A stretch of 52,043 nucleotides of DNA from Acidobacteriota bacterium (lineage in GTDB: Bacteria > Acidobacteriota > Terriglobia > Terriglobales > Acidobacteriaceae). How positions within the stretch are numbered: position 1 is the first letter of the stretch; the number at the start of each line of letters is the position of its first letter. Where the stretch lies: positions 1-52,043 of the forward strand of contig JAKAXU010000020.1 of the NCBI GenBank assembly GCA_021816455.1. Reading direction: 5' to 3'. Below are positions 26,921 to 35,093 of the stretch, one piece after another. The notes beneath the pieces are model-generated. The model saw only the letters and a program-made list of their open reading frames with translations. It searched no databases and had not been told where the DNA came from. The translations under genes were made by a program, and so were the position numbers.

Positions 26921-29065
26921 CTAACTGACCGCGCCTACCGCTTCGCCGCGCAGTCTTCCACCCAGCCCTTCCGCAGCGGCGACGATCTTCGCGGCAAAGC
27001 CCTGCAACTCGTCCTCGCGCAGCGTCCGATCCTGCGCCTGAAAGGTGACGCCGAGCAGTAAGGCGTAGCTGTCAGCGGTAATGCCGACGCCTTCGTGGAA
27101 AATCTCCCGCGCGCGCCAGTCGACCATCTCCGCGATGCCCATCTCGACGAGTGCGCGATCCACCGCGGCCCAGCTTACGCGCCGTGGCAGCAGCAGAGAA
27201 AAATCGCGGCGCACCGGCTGGAAGCGGGAGATCTCGCGCATCGCGGGCCTGCGCAGCGGCAGCTTCAACAGCCGGTCCAGATACAACTCCGCGACCAGCA
27301 CACGCGCCTTGAGCTTGCGCGCAGCAGCCTGGCGAGGATGCAACTCGCCGAGCCAGCCGACCGTCAGCCCATCGACCGTCAGTCGGGCTGCGCGCCACGG
27401 ATGCAGCCACTCCGGCATTATCTGTAGCTCCGGGGGAAACTGATCGAACGCGACGCTTCCGGCGGCGAAGGATTCGACGACCTGCTCGACGATACCCTTC
27501 AAGTCAAAGAACTCCAGTTCGCGCCGCCCAGCAAAGACGCCCTCGGTCGGCACAGCACCCGCCAGACCAATGGCCAGCGACAGACGCTCTTCCACTCGCT
27601 CGGTCGAACCGCTGAAGACCGTTCCCATCTCGAAGAGACGTACATCGGAGACGTCGCGATGCAGGTTGCCCGCCACCATGCCCAGCATCGACGGCACCAG
27701 CGACGGGCGCAGCATTCCTGCCTCGGCGCTCAGGGGATTGCCCAGCGGAACAGAGACGCCAGGCTGCGGCTCGCAAAGCTGAGCCTCCGCTGCCGAACAA
27801 AAGGTGCTTCCAATCGTCTGATGTACGCCAGCTGCCCGCAGCCGCATACAGACCGCCGCCTCGGCCGCGCTCGTTGGCCGCGCCTGTACGCTTCCAACGA
27901 AAGGTGGCAGTGTATTGGCGAATCGATTGTATCCATAGACGCGCGCGACCTCTTCAATCAGATCGATCTCGCGCTCCAGGTCGAGCCGCCAGCTTGGCAG
28001 CGCGACCTGCCAGGCTTCGCGCCCGTCGGCTTCGTTATCTGTTTCCAGCACGCATCCCAGCCCACCGAGCATCGTCTGGACCGCGGCTGCCAGAATCCCC
28101 TCGGTATCGACGGTCTGGCCAAGAATGCGTTGAACTTCCCCCAGCGCCAGTCGCACGGGAGGTCGCCGGGCGGTGCGCGCTTCCAGTTCCTCGACCCGCG
28201 CGTCCACCCGCGCTCCGTCCAGCCAGCCGCCTGTTTCCACCAGCAGTGCCGTCACCAGAGCCGAGGCCACCGGAGCCGCGCAGAAATCAGCTCCACGCTC
28301 GAAGCGATGCGAAGCGTCCGTATGCAGGCCGTGGCGGCGCGCGGTGCGGCGGACGGCGACCGGATCGAACCAGGCCGACTCCACCAGCACATTACGCGTC
28401 TCCGGACGGATCATCGTCTCCCAGCCGCCCATCACGCCGGCAAGTCCCAGCGGCTTCGCCTCGTCGGCCACGATCAGGTCTTCGGGATCCAGTTCGCGCT
28501 CTATACCATCCAGCGTCTTCAGCCACTCGCCGCGCCGCGCCCGCCGCACGACGATCGCGCCTTCAATATAGTCGAGATCGAAGGCGTGCGTAGGGTGGCC
28601 CATCATCAGCCAGGCAAAGTTCGAGGCGTCCACCGCATGGGCGATCGATTTCTGCCCGAGCAGGCGGAAGTAGCGCTCCATTGCCTGTGTCAGCGCTCCG
28701 CTGCCGGTGGCCGAGACGCCGCGCACCACCTGCGCAGTGAAGCGTCCGCAGGCATCGGCGGCCTCGATGCGAACAGGCATCAGTAGACCCGCTGCACGCG
28801 GTTCGGACAGCGGGAAATCCAGCGGCGCGAGCCTCAGCCCATAGATCGTCGCTGCCTCTCGCGCCACGCCATAGTGGTTCATCGCGTCCACGCGATTGGT
28901 GGTGATGTCCATCTCGAAGAGCGAACCATCACTGTCGCCCAGCACCTCTACGCCCTCGACGGCGATGCCGCGCAGAGTCAGGTCTTCAGCCAGTTGCCGA
29001 TCTTCGATCTTCCGCTCCTGCAATCCCGGCAGCATCTCGCGCAGCCAGGTCGTCAATATCCTCAT
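26921..29065 (-). CDS. pheT: Phenylalanyl-tRNA synthetase beta subunit, short form
   Basis: Beta chain of the alpha2-beta2 PheRS: editing of misacylated Tyr-tRNA and tRNA binding. 714 residues versus about 790-800 usually. Residues 1-40 (WLREMLPGL, LTLRGIAVEGVE) run straight into FEMDITTNRVDAMNHYGVAREAA-like sequence, so the N-terminal tRNA-binding OB-fold (EMAP-II-like, normally about residues 40-150) is absent. The B3/B4 editing domain (about 105-300, with GHPTHAFDLD and RRHGLHTDASHRFERG), the B5 region, the catalytic-like core and the C-terminal FDX-ACB domain (about 620-714, RFQPVRRDFSLLL) are all present. pheS lies 33 nt upstream, in one operon. Confidence 0.95.
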   Translation of the reverse strand: MRILTTWLREMLPGLQERKIEDRQLAEDLTLRGIAVEGVEVLGDSDGSLFEMDITTNRVDAMNHYGVAREAATIYGLRLAPLDFPLSEPRAAGLLMPVRIEAADACGRFTAQVVRGVSATGSGALTQAMERYFRLLGQKSIAHAVDASNFAWLMMGHPTHAFDLDYIEGAIVVRRARRGEWLKTLDGIERELDPEDLIVADEAKPLGLAGVMGGWETMIRPETRNVLVESAWFDPVAVRRTARRHGLHTDASHRFERGADFCAAPVASALVTALLVETGGWLDGARVDARVEELEARTARRPPVRLALGEVQRILGQTVDTEGILAAAVQTMLGGLGCVLETDNEADGREAWQVALPSWRLDLEREIDLIEEVARVYGYNRFANTLPPFVGSVQARPTSAAEAAVCMRLRAAGVHQTIGSTFCSAAEAQLCEPQPGVSVPLGNPLSAEAGMLRPSLVPSMLGMVAGNLHRDVSDVRLFEMGTVFSGSTERVEERLSLAIGLAGAVPTEGVFAGRRELEFFDLKGIVEQVVESFAAGSVAFDQFPPELQIMPEWLHPWRAARLTVDGLTVGWLGELHPRQAAARKLKARVLVAELYLDRLLKLPLRRPAMREISRFQPVRRDFSLLLPRRVSWAAVDRALVEMGIAEMVDWRAREIFHEGVGITADSYALLLGVTFQAQDRTLREDELQGFAAKIVAAAEGLGGRLRGEAVGAVS

Positions 29066-29098
29066 GCTCTAACTTCCGTTCTCCTCGTACTGCTGCGG

Positions 29099-30196
29099 CT
29101 AACCGACGAACTGATCGAGAAAGCGCATGTCGCCAGCAAAAAACTGGCCGATCTCGCTCACGCCGTACTTCATCATCGCGATGCGCTCGACCCCCATGCC
29201 AAAAGCGAAGCCGGAGATGCGGCTGGCGTCATAGGCAGGCTGCTTTTCCGCGGCAAAGGCGAAGACCGCAGGGTCCACCATGCCGCAGCCCAGCAGCTCG
29301 ATCCAGCCCGACTGCTTGCACCGTCGACAACCCCTGCCCGCGCAGAATATGCAGGATATCTGCACGTCGGCGCTCGGCTCGGTGAACGGAAAAAACGAGG
29401 GGAAGAAGCGCGTTTTGACCGACGAGCCAAAGAGTGCCTTCATCGCGTAGTCCAGCGTTCCCTTCAGGTCGCTGAAGGTGATGCCCACATCCACGCACAA
29501 ACCCTCCACCTGATGAAAGACCGGCGAGTGGGTGGCGTCGGCGGCATCGTTCCGATGCACTTTGCCGGGAATGACAATGCGCACCGGTGGCGGCTGCTGC
29601 TCCATCGTCCGCATCTGCACCGGCGAGGTGTGTGTGCGCAGCAGCAGGCGGTCGCGCTGGCTGCGCCGCTCCTGCCCGGCGATCACCAGCGTATCCTGTG
29701 TGTCGCGCGCGGGGTGGCCGGGAGGAAAATTCATGCACTCGAAGTTGTAGAAGTCGCTTTCCACCTCCGGCCCCACGCCCACTGAGTAGCCGAGACCAGC
29801 GAAGATCGCCACCAGTTCGTTCATCGTGCGCGTGATCGGATGCTCGGCGCCGATCAGCCGCCGCGTACCCGGCAGCGTCACGTCCAGCCGCTCCACGCGC
29901 AGCGCCTCGTCGCTCCAGCCCGTGTTGCGGCTGCGCGCCACGGCCTCGTCCAGCAACGACTCCACCAGCGTCTTCAGCGCGTTGAATCGCTGACCAAGCA
30001 GCTTCTTCTGGTCAGCGGCAGCATTCTGCAGCCACTCCTCGGAAAGCTGCTTCAAACGGCCCTGTTTGCGACCCAGCCAGGCCAGTCGGAAGTTCTCCAC
30101 CGCCTCCGCAGTGGTCAGTTCCGCCGCACCCTGGCGAGCTTCCGCCTCCAGCGCCTCAAAGTTCGCCTCTCGATTCTCGGTTCCTATCTTCATCAT
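29099..30196 (-). CDS. pheS: Phenylalanyl-tRNA synthetase alpha subunit
   Basis: Class II catalytic chain, about 365 residues. The N-terminal coiled-coil arm is EANFEALEAEARQ through GRKQGRLKQLSEEW. Catalytic marks are HPITRTMNELVAIFAGLGYS, FNFPPGHPARDTQDT-like (actual MNFPPGHPARDTQDTL), HTSPVQMRTM, KVHRNDAADATHSPVFHQ and SGFAFGMGVERIAMMKYG. A C-x2-C-x4-C-x2-C segment (CIFCAGRGCRRCKQSGW) follows the FFPFTEPS motif. The start is ATG 30196 or the adjacent ATG 30193; the long upstream open frame is non-conserved. A strong hairpin (30247-30269) lies in its leader. Confidence 0.95.
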   Translation of the reverse strand: MMKIGTENREANFEALEAEARQGAAELTTAEAVENFRLAWLGRKQGRLKQLSEEWLQNAAADQKKLLGQRFNALKTLVESLLDEAVARSRNTGWSDEALRVERLDVTLPGTRRLIGAEHPITRTMNELVAIFAGLGYSVGVGPEVESDFYNFECMNFPPGHPARDTQDTLVIAGQERRSQRDRLLLRTHTSPVQMRTMEQQPPPVRIVIPGKVHRNDAADATHSPVFHQVEGLCVDVGITFSDLKGTLDYAMKALFGSSVKTRFFPSFFPFTEPSADVQISCIFCAGRGCRRCKQSGWIELLGCGMVDPAVFAFAAEKQPAYDASRISGFAFGMGVERIAMMKYGVSEIGQFFAGDMRFLDQFVG

Positions 30197-30246
30197 GCGT
30201 AAAGACCAGAGTAAACTACCTCTCGCATCGCCCCAAAGACGAAACC

Positions 30247-30269
30247 GGCCCGAGGCGATGCCCCGAGCC
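30247..30269 (-). terminator. 10-bp stem hairpin between rplT and pheS (terminator or attenuator)
   Basis: On the minus strand the 10 nt at 30269-30260 pair with 30256-30247 (two G-T pairs) around a 3-nt loop. A pyrimidine-rich stretch (GGTTTCGTCTTT) follows downstream. It lies about 64 nt after the rplT stop and 51 nt before pheS, so it could separate ribosomal protein expression from synthetase expression. Confidence 0.45.
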
Positions 30270-30332
30270 AGTCCCTGTTTCCCGTCTTGTTCTGTTGCCG
30301 GACTGCCAGCCCTGCAATCAGGCCTATTTCCG

Positions 30333-30701
30333 CTAGCTCGCCGTAGCGGCCAAGGCGGCTTTGGCCTGCTCGACAAGCCGCGTAAAGCCCGCCGCGTCCC
30401 GCACGGCGATATCGGCCAGCATCTTGCGATCCAGCTCGATGCCGGCTTTCTTCAGGCCGTTGATCAACTGCGAGTAGCTGTAGCCATTCTGCTTGGCCGC
30501 AGCTGAGATGCGCACAATCCACAGCGAACGGAACTGGCGCTTCTTCTGCCGACGCCCGATGTAGGCGAACTTCAGGCCGCGTTCGACGGCTTCCTGTGCC
30601 GCTTGATAAAGCTTCGATTTGGTCAGGAAGTAGCCGCTTGCTCGCTTCAGAATCTTCTTGCGGCGATCGTGCCGCTTGGTACCGCGTTTAACGCGTGGCA
30701 T
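30333..30701 (-). CDS. rplT: 50S ribosomal protein L20
   Basis: bL20, an early assembly protein and, in many bacteria, an autorepressor of the infC-rpmI-rplT operon. 122 residues: [19 protein letters not shown], a basic N-terminal helix contacting 23S rRNA, then [17 protein letters not shown] and [27 protein letters not shown] precedes the ATG. rpmI is 194 nt upstream. The gap holds no ORF but is long enough for a regulatory leader. Confidence 0.96.
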   Translation of the reverse strand: MPRVKRGTKRHDRRKKILKRASGYFLTKSKLYQAAQEAVERGLKFAYIGRRQKKRQFRSLWIVRISAAAKQNGYSYSQLINGLKKAGIELDRKMLADIAVRDAAGFTRLVEQAKAALAATAS

Positions 30702-30895
30702 GGTTCTTGCTCCTTTTTGCGTTTCGTTCTGCGGCTGGAGGCAGGAGGCGTATCCTTGGGATCACTCCGCGCGGACTACGCTGTTAACCTCTTCACTCGC
30801 TTGTCTTACCTGATCTCGCCCGGCGTCTCACACCAGGGGGCCGTGCAACGCATTGGCTGGCCCATGCCTGCGACCGTCTCCGGCCGCCGACCTGC

Positions 30896-31093
30896 TCAGG
30901 CGTAGGGGATCATCCGCGCGACTTTTTCGAAGTCGGCGTCGGAGACCAGCAGCGTCTTGCCCAACTTCGCTTTGGTCTTCGGCAGCTTGGACGTGAGGAT
31001 GTGGCGCATCTTCGTCTGGCGGCGCGTGATTTTGCCGCTGCCAGTCTTCGCGAAGCGCTTGGCCGCGCCCGAGTGTGTCTTCAGTTTCGGCAT
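30896..31093 (-). CDS. rpmI: 50S ribosomal protein L35
   Basis: bL35, 65 residues: [20 protein letters not shown], then [16 protein letters not shown] and the C-terminal VARMIPYA. The ATG at 31093 gives the canonical start. infC, the usual upstream neighbour, is not here: the 395 nt to the next gene hold only an IS remnant, so the translation-factor operon has been split. Confidence 0.95.
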   Translation of the reverse strand: MPKLKTHSGAAKRFAKTGSGKITRRQTKMRHILTSKLPKTKAKLGKTLLVSDADFEKVARMIPYA

Positions 31094-31260
31094 GGTTGTC
31101 TCGTGTCTCCGGTTCGATGGCCCATGCGATGCACTCGACAAAGGCAACCCGCTCCGGCGGATTCCGCTTCGGAAATAAGGGAAACCCCGTCACCGAGCGG
31201 ACCAAATCAGTATATCGCACCTTCCATTTCCCCGCCACAACCACTCTTGCTCAACAGAAG

Positions 31261-31425
31261 CTGAGCCTGAGGGATAAGTTCTGCAGAGGATTGAAGATCA
31301 GAGTGATCGAGAAGATGACCGGGCAAAGCGGAGCGCAAGTGTCACGGCTGATCGCGAGCTACGCGGCCTGGTGCGGGCGGCGGAGTACCGCTGGCACGGA
31401 TTCGCGACGCGCTTCGCATACCACC
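31261..31425 (+). pseudogene. Frameshifted transposase (integrase-core IS) fragment
   Basis: Two short stretches in different frames resemble consecutive parts of the helix-turn-helix region of a DDE/integrase-core transposase. The first, from about 31276 to 31365, includes IRVIEKMTGQSGAQVSRLIA (compare the family pattern of a helix, MTG-SRAQ and TRLI). The second, in the next frame, reads GLVRAAEYRWHGFATRF (family pattern EYRRHRFA-RY). The catalytic core is missing. It marks a former insertion at the junction between the rpmI-rplT-pheST block and the accessory region. Confidence 0.5.
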
Positions 31426-31447
31426 GGCGGTATGCGGGCGGTATGCG
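31426..31447. repeat. Exact 11-bp tandem duplication
   Basis: GGCGGTATGCG occurs twice in direct succession (31426-31436 and 31437-31447). It lies right beside the transposase fragment and 42 nt from the stop of the DegT aminotransferase gene. It could be replication slippage or a trace of mobile-element activity. Confidence 0.7.
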
Positions 31448-31488
31448 GATACCTGTTTGCTATAGATTTCCCCAGGCACTCCGCAGTG

Positions 31489-32622
31489 TTACTCCATCCT
31501 TTTGCGGAGGATGGAAGAAAGGATACCGACAACAATGTCCACCTTTTCGGGAGCTAGTTGGTTGTAGAACGGTAGAGCTAAAGTCTGCCGAGCGACGGTT
31601 TCCGTGATCACGAGGCGTGGGGGGTGTTGCTGAGTAACTTTTTCATAAACAGGCTGAAGATGGATCGGGGCAAAGTATCGTGCGGAAGCTACTCCCTGCT
31701 CCGCCAGGCCATTCATGACACAATCTCTAATGTCTTCTGGTGCATGCGCCGAGAAGCGAATGACATAGACGAACCAACTTACAGTTCTATCTGAGAAGTG
31801 AGCAATCGGGCGCTGAATTGCTGAAAATCCTGCTAAGCGTTGCTGATAGCATGAAGCAACGCCTGCGCGGGCAGCAAGAATAGAGTCCATACGTTTCAGT
31901 TGTACGATGCCGAGAGCACAGGCTAGCTCGGAGAGCCGATAATTGAAGCCAAGCTCGCGATGCTGGAACCAGTCGTTGCCGGGGTAGCGGCCCTGATTCC
32001 GCATGGCGCGTATACGATTCGCGAGTTGTTGGTCACGAACAAGCAATGCGCCTCCCTCGCCGGTAGTGATCTGCTTGTTCGGATAAAAACCAAAGACAGC
32101 GATGTCGCCAAAGGTGCCAACGGGTTTGCCGTGGAAGGTGGCCCCAATGGCTTCACAAGCGTCTTCGATCACATAGAGATGGTGCCGCTGAGCGATCTGA
32201 CAGAGAATATCCAACTCTGCTGGGATGCCAAATGTGTGAACGATGAGAATTGCGCGCGTGCGCGAAGTAATCGCAGCCTCTACCGCTGCTGGATCTATGT
32301 TCAGTGTAACGGGATCAATATCGACAAAAACAGGCACTGCTCCTTCATAGAGCAACGCGTTGGCAACAGCAATAAAAGTGAAAGAAGGGATGATAACTTC
32401 ATCGCGATCTCCAAGGTTGAGCGCTCGGATAGCGAGGTGCAAAGCTGCGGTACCGGAGCTGACAGCGATGGCAGAAGCTGCACCGTGTCGCTCCGCCAGG
32501 AGTGACTCGAACTCTTCGAGCCTGGGTCCAAGGCTGAGGCTGTTGGTTCGCAAGACCGCAGTAACTGCTTCAATCTCAGCCTCAGTAATATCAGGAGATG
32601 AAAGTGGAATGCTGGCTGTCAC
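31489..32622 (-). CDS. DegT/DnrJ/EryC1/StrS-family sugar aminotransferase
   Basis: PLP enzyme that aminates a keto-sugar nucleotide, usually at C4 or C3. 377 residues, normal size. Marks: SLGPRLEEFES, VSSGTAALHLA (PLP phosphate), VIEDACEAIGATF with Asp154, and GFYPNKQITTGEGG with the Schiff-base Lys183. Then RNQGRY and LGFNYRLSELACALGI follow. It starts with GTG overlapping the preceding 2-epimerase stop by 4 nt (GTGA), so it is the last gene of a coupled three-gene operon. With a 4,6-dehydratase as first gene, a 4-amino-4,6-dideoxy-hexose product is plausible (inference). GC is lower than in the core genes. Confidence 0.9.
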   Translation of the reverse strand: MTASIPLSSPDITEAEIEAVTAVLRTNSLSLGPRLEEFESLLAERHGAASAIAVSSGTAALHLAIRALNLGDRDEVIIPSFTFIAVANALLYEGAVPVFVDIDPVTLNIDPAAVEAAITSRTRAILIVHTFGIPAELDILCQIAQRHHLYVIEDACEAIGATFHGKPVGTFGDIAVFGFYPNKQITTGEGGALLVRDQQLANRIRAMRNQGRYPGNDWFQHRELGFNYRLSELACALGIVQLKRMDSILAARAGVASCYQQRLAGFSAIQRPIAHFSDRTVSWFVYVIRFSAHAPEDIRDCVMNGLAEQGVASARYFAPIHLQPVYEKVTQQHPPRLVITETVARQTLALPFYNQLAPEKVDIVVGILSSILRKRME

Positions 32623-33788
32623 AGAGCCTCTATTTTGCGTATTAGCGGTGCCGGTTGCTTCACGAGCAGGAGTTCCAGCGGAACAGTTGCAAGAATACCT
32701 GCAATCTTCTCGGCGGCATATCCGCTTCCATACGGATTGGTCATGTTATTCAGGCCACTGCGGAAACTTTCAGTCTTAGCCTGATGAATCGCTGCGAGAA
32801 TGGATTCCTGTGAAGCCTCCGCATCGAGGATGTTACGTGCTCGCTCGCGCCCTTGCTGACGCATGCCGATATTGACGGTTGGCAGAGCATAGGAGGCCGA
32901 CTCCATGATGCCGCTCGAAGAGTTGCCAACCAGCATATCGACGTTTCCAAGAAGGCTCCAATAGGTGACCGTATCGAGATTGACAAACACCTTGATATTG
33001 TCGACCTCTGACGCAAATTTCTGCGTGCGTTCAATCAGGCTACGACTTCCCGCGTCGGAGTTCGGATACACAAATACCATCTGATCCGGGAGAAGAGACA
33101 GCGCAGAAAAAAGCGCTGTGGCCTCATCGGTGGTGTCGCGATGTAGGGTAACCGGATGGTAGGCGATGAGAAGCGTGGACTGTGACAAATCGAGAGAAAG
33201 CCGTTGCTCCAACTGCTCTCGTGTATAGAGCCGACTTCGCCGAAGGTGATCCAAAGAGGGAGCGCCGGCGTGGTGGACTCTCCAGGGTTCTTCTCCCATG
33301 GCGATCACGCGTTGACGCGCCAACGGTGTAGAGGTGAAGTGTATGTGTGCAAGTTTGGTGAGGGCATTGCGAACGGCATCATCAATCGCGCCTTGACTGA
33401 CTTCACCACCTTCAATATGCGCAATCGGAATACGTAAAGCAAGTGCAACCGAAGCAGGTGCCAGCAATTCGTAGCGGTCAGCAATGAGCAGCAATATGTC
33501 GGGCCGCCAGCCATCCAGCATATCGGCGAGGCTGAGTGTGGCAAGGCCGATGGTCTTAGCCATGCCGACATCCGAGTCTGAACTGAGCAGGCATTCAATA
33601 CGAGCGATGATCGGAAAGCCATCCTTCTCGATCTGTCGAACAGTCATGCCGAATTCGGCGGATAGATGGGCACCAAGAACGATCACGCCAAGCTCGACAT
33701 CGTCTCGCCGCGAGAGTTCAACCAAAGGCCAATAGAGATGCCCATAATCCGCACGGGACGTTGTGACGACAGCGATACGTCTCTTCAT
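32619..33788 (-). CDS. Hydrolysing UDP-N-acetylglucosamine 2-epimerase (NeuC/LegG-like)
   Basis: 389 residues. GT-B-fold 2-epimerase: VVTTSRADYGHLYWP at the N-terminus, DGWRPDILLLIADRYE, AHIEGGEVSQGAIDD, HFTSTPLARQRVIAMGE, the donor-site VGNSSSGIMES and an AxNIGMRQQGRER-like loop. The SRADYG start and HIEGGE with the DRYE box favour the hydrolysing branch (NeuC, or LegG acting on UDP-diNAc-bacillosamine) over the non-hydrolysing WecB. Such enzymes release a ManNAc-type sugar for nonulosonate synthesis, but no NeuB or NeuA homologue is in the window. ATG 33788 overlaps the dehydratase stop (TGATG). Confidence 0.87.
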   Translation of the reverse strand: MKRRIAVVTTSRADYGHLYWPLVELSRRDDVELGVIVLGAHLSAEFGMTVRQIEKDGFPIIARIECLLSSDSDVGMAKTIGLATLSLADMLDGWRPDILLLIADRYELLAPASVALALRIPIAHIEGGEVSQGAIDDAVRNALTKLAHIHFTSTPLARQRVIAMGEEPWRVHHAGAPSLDHLRRSRLYTREQLEQRLSLDLSQSTLLIAYHPVTLHRDTTDEATALFSALSLLPDQMVFVYPNSDAGSRSLIERTQKFASEVDNIKVFVNLDTVTYWSLLGNVDMLVGNSSSGIMESASYALPTVNIGMRQQGRERARNILDAEASQESILAAIHQAKTESFRSGLNNMTNPYGSGYAAEKIAGILATVPLELLLVKQPAPLIRKIEAL

Positions 33789-34951
33789 CAAGACGCTACT
33801 CCCGCATGGATGCGAATCTGCCTGAGAATAGTCTCGCTCGGTGTGTAACCGGGCACCAGGGACTGCATGTGATCCATGGCTTCCGGCAGATTGCGAGAGG
33901 CCACAGCAATCCGCAAAGGTTCGAGCATTGTGTTTATCCGATCTAGAGCATATATCGGACGCTGGCGGGCTACCACCTGCAACGAGCCGTGCAAGCTTTC
34001 GGCGAGCACTTCTTCGTCTTCGGACCAGAGATTTTCGTGTCGTTTTTCTCCCACACCAAGCCCTACATAACGAATCGTTGAAGCGCAGGGAGAAGCGAGT
34101 TGCGTAAGAAGAAAATGCGCCATATCTAAAATGGATTGAGGACTGCGAATAGCGGGAACAAGCGTTGTTGCAGGTGCGGATTCAATCGAAGCCGTTAGCA
34201 GAAGGTCGACCGCTTCTTCGCTGGTGAGAAAATACCGCGTGGCCTTCGGATCGGTAATTGTGATTGGCTGATGGTTTTCGATCTGCTTCAGAAAAGCAGG
34301 GACGACGCTCCCCTCAGTCCCCAGAACATTGACCAGGCGCACCACAATGCCGCGATGACAAAGCGTATCCATCTCCGCGACGGACTTGGTCGCGCCGAGG
34401 ATACTGGTGGGGGACACTGCCTTGTCCGTCGAGAGCAAAATAGTCCGACTGATTTTGTATTCTGCCGCGGCGCACAGTAGCATGTTGGTTGCGAGAGTGT
34501 TGTTCGCGATGGCAGCTAAAGCATATTCCTCGATCAACGGGAGATGCTTGTGTGCCGCAGCATGAAAGAGAATGTCTGGTGAAGAGCACGAAAACGCTTC
34601 TCGGAGTAATAGATGGTCCGCCACACTGCCAAGCAGCAGAGTAACTTGATCCGTCAGGTTCTCTGCTTCAAGTGAAATGCGAAGACGATAGAGTGCCTGC
34701 TCAGAAATATCAAGCAGTGTAAGTCTGCGGGGTTTAAGGCGGGCTATGCGAAGACTGAGCAGGCTCCCGATTGAACCACCAGCGCCTGTGATGAATATGG
34801 AACGATCCGCGATCGAGTTGAGCGCATGAGTTGAAGGGCCGGGCAATCTGGGACGCGCAAGGTATGTGTACCAGTCTATGCTTGACAGATGCGGTACTGT
34901 ATTGACCAACACACTCACTTTATGAGTATATCTGGTCGGTATGAGCCGCAT
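33788..34951 (-). CDS. Soluble CapD/WbpM-type nucleotide-sugar 4,6-dehydratase
   Basis: Extended-SDR enzyme of the polysaccharide-biosynthesis (FlaA1/PglF/WbpM) family, 387 residues from ATG 34951. The cofactor loop is FITGAGGSIGS (53-63). Then come FHAAAHKHLPLIEEY (129-143), the family active-site LLSTDKAVSPT with Ser174, Thr175, Asp176 and Lys177, and LGATKS with Lys189. The SDR tyrosine four residues before that Lys is Leu here; WbpM-type enzymes carry Met. The multi-TM N-terminal half of full PglF/WbpM is missing, leaving a cytosolic form. The frame is open upstream to 35317 but without homology. First gene of the sugar operon, divergent from the TPR/FG-GAP gene. Confidence 0.87.
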   Translation of the reverse strand: MRLIPTRYTHKVSVLVNTVPHLSSIDWYTYLARPRLPGPSTHALNSIADRSIFITGAGGSIGSLLSLRIARLKPRRLTLLDISEQALYRLRISLEAENLTDQVTLLLGSVADHLLLREAFSCSSPDILFHAAAHKHLPLIEEYALAAIANNTLATNMLLCAAAEYKISRTILLSTDKAVSPTSILGATKSVAEMDTLCHRGIVVRLVNVLGTEGSVVPAFLKQIENHQPITITDPKATRYFLTSEEAVDLLLTASIESAPATTLVPAIRSPQSILDMAHFLLTQLASPCASTIRYVGLGVGEKRHENLWSEDEEVLAESLHGSLQVVARQRPIYALDRINTMLEPLRIAVASRNLPEAMDHMQSLVPGYTPSETILRQIRIHAGVAS

Positions 34952-35093
34952 ACTACTCGTGTCCCGAAGCTGCGTTATCCCCCGTCGTCTAACCGCATAT
35001 TGAAACGAGCCAATCTGAAGGTTGATGCGGAGCAGCTGCTGGGTCTGACAGAATTCGGAAGCTAAAGTCTTGTATCCCTTCAGGTGCTTATAC

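Noticed and set aside
27659..28786. 375-codon plus-strand ORF opposite pheT
   Set aside because: Basic, His/Arg/Gln-rich shadow translation; pheT on the minus strand is unambiguous.
30828..31244. 138-codon minus-strand ORF over rpmI
   Set aside because: Out of frame with rpmI; its translation is the +1 shadow of L35.
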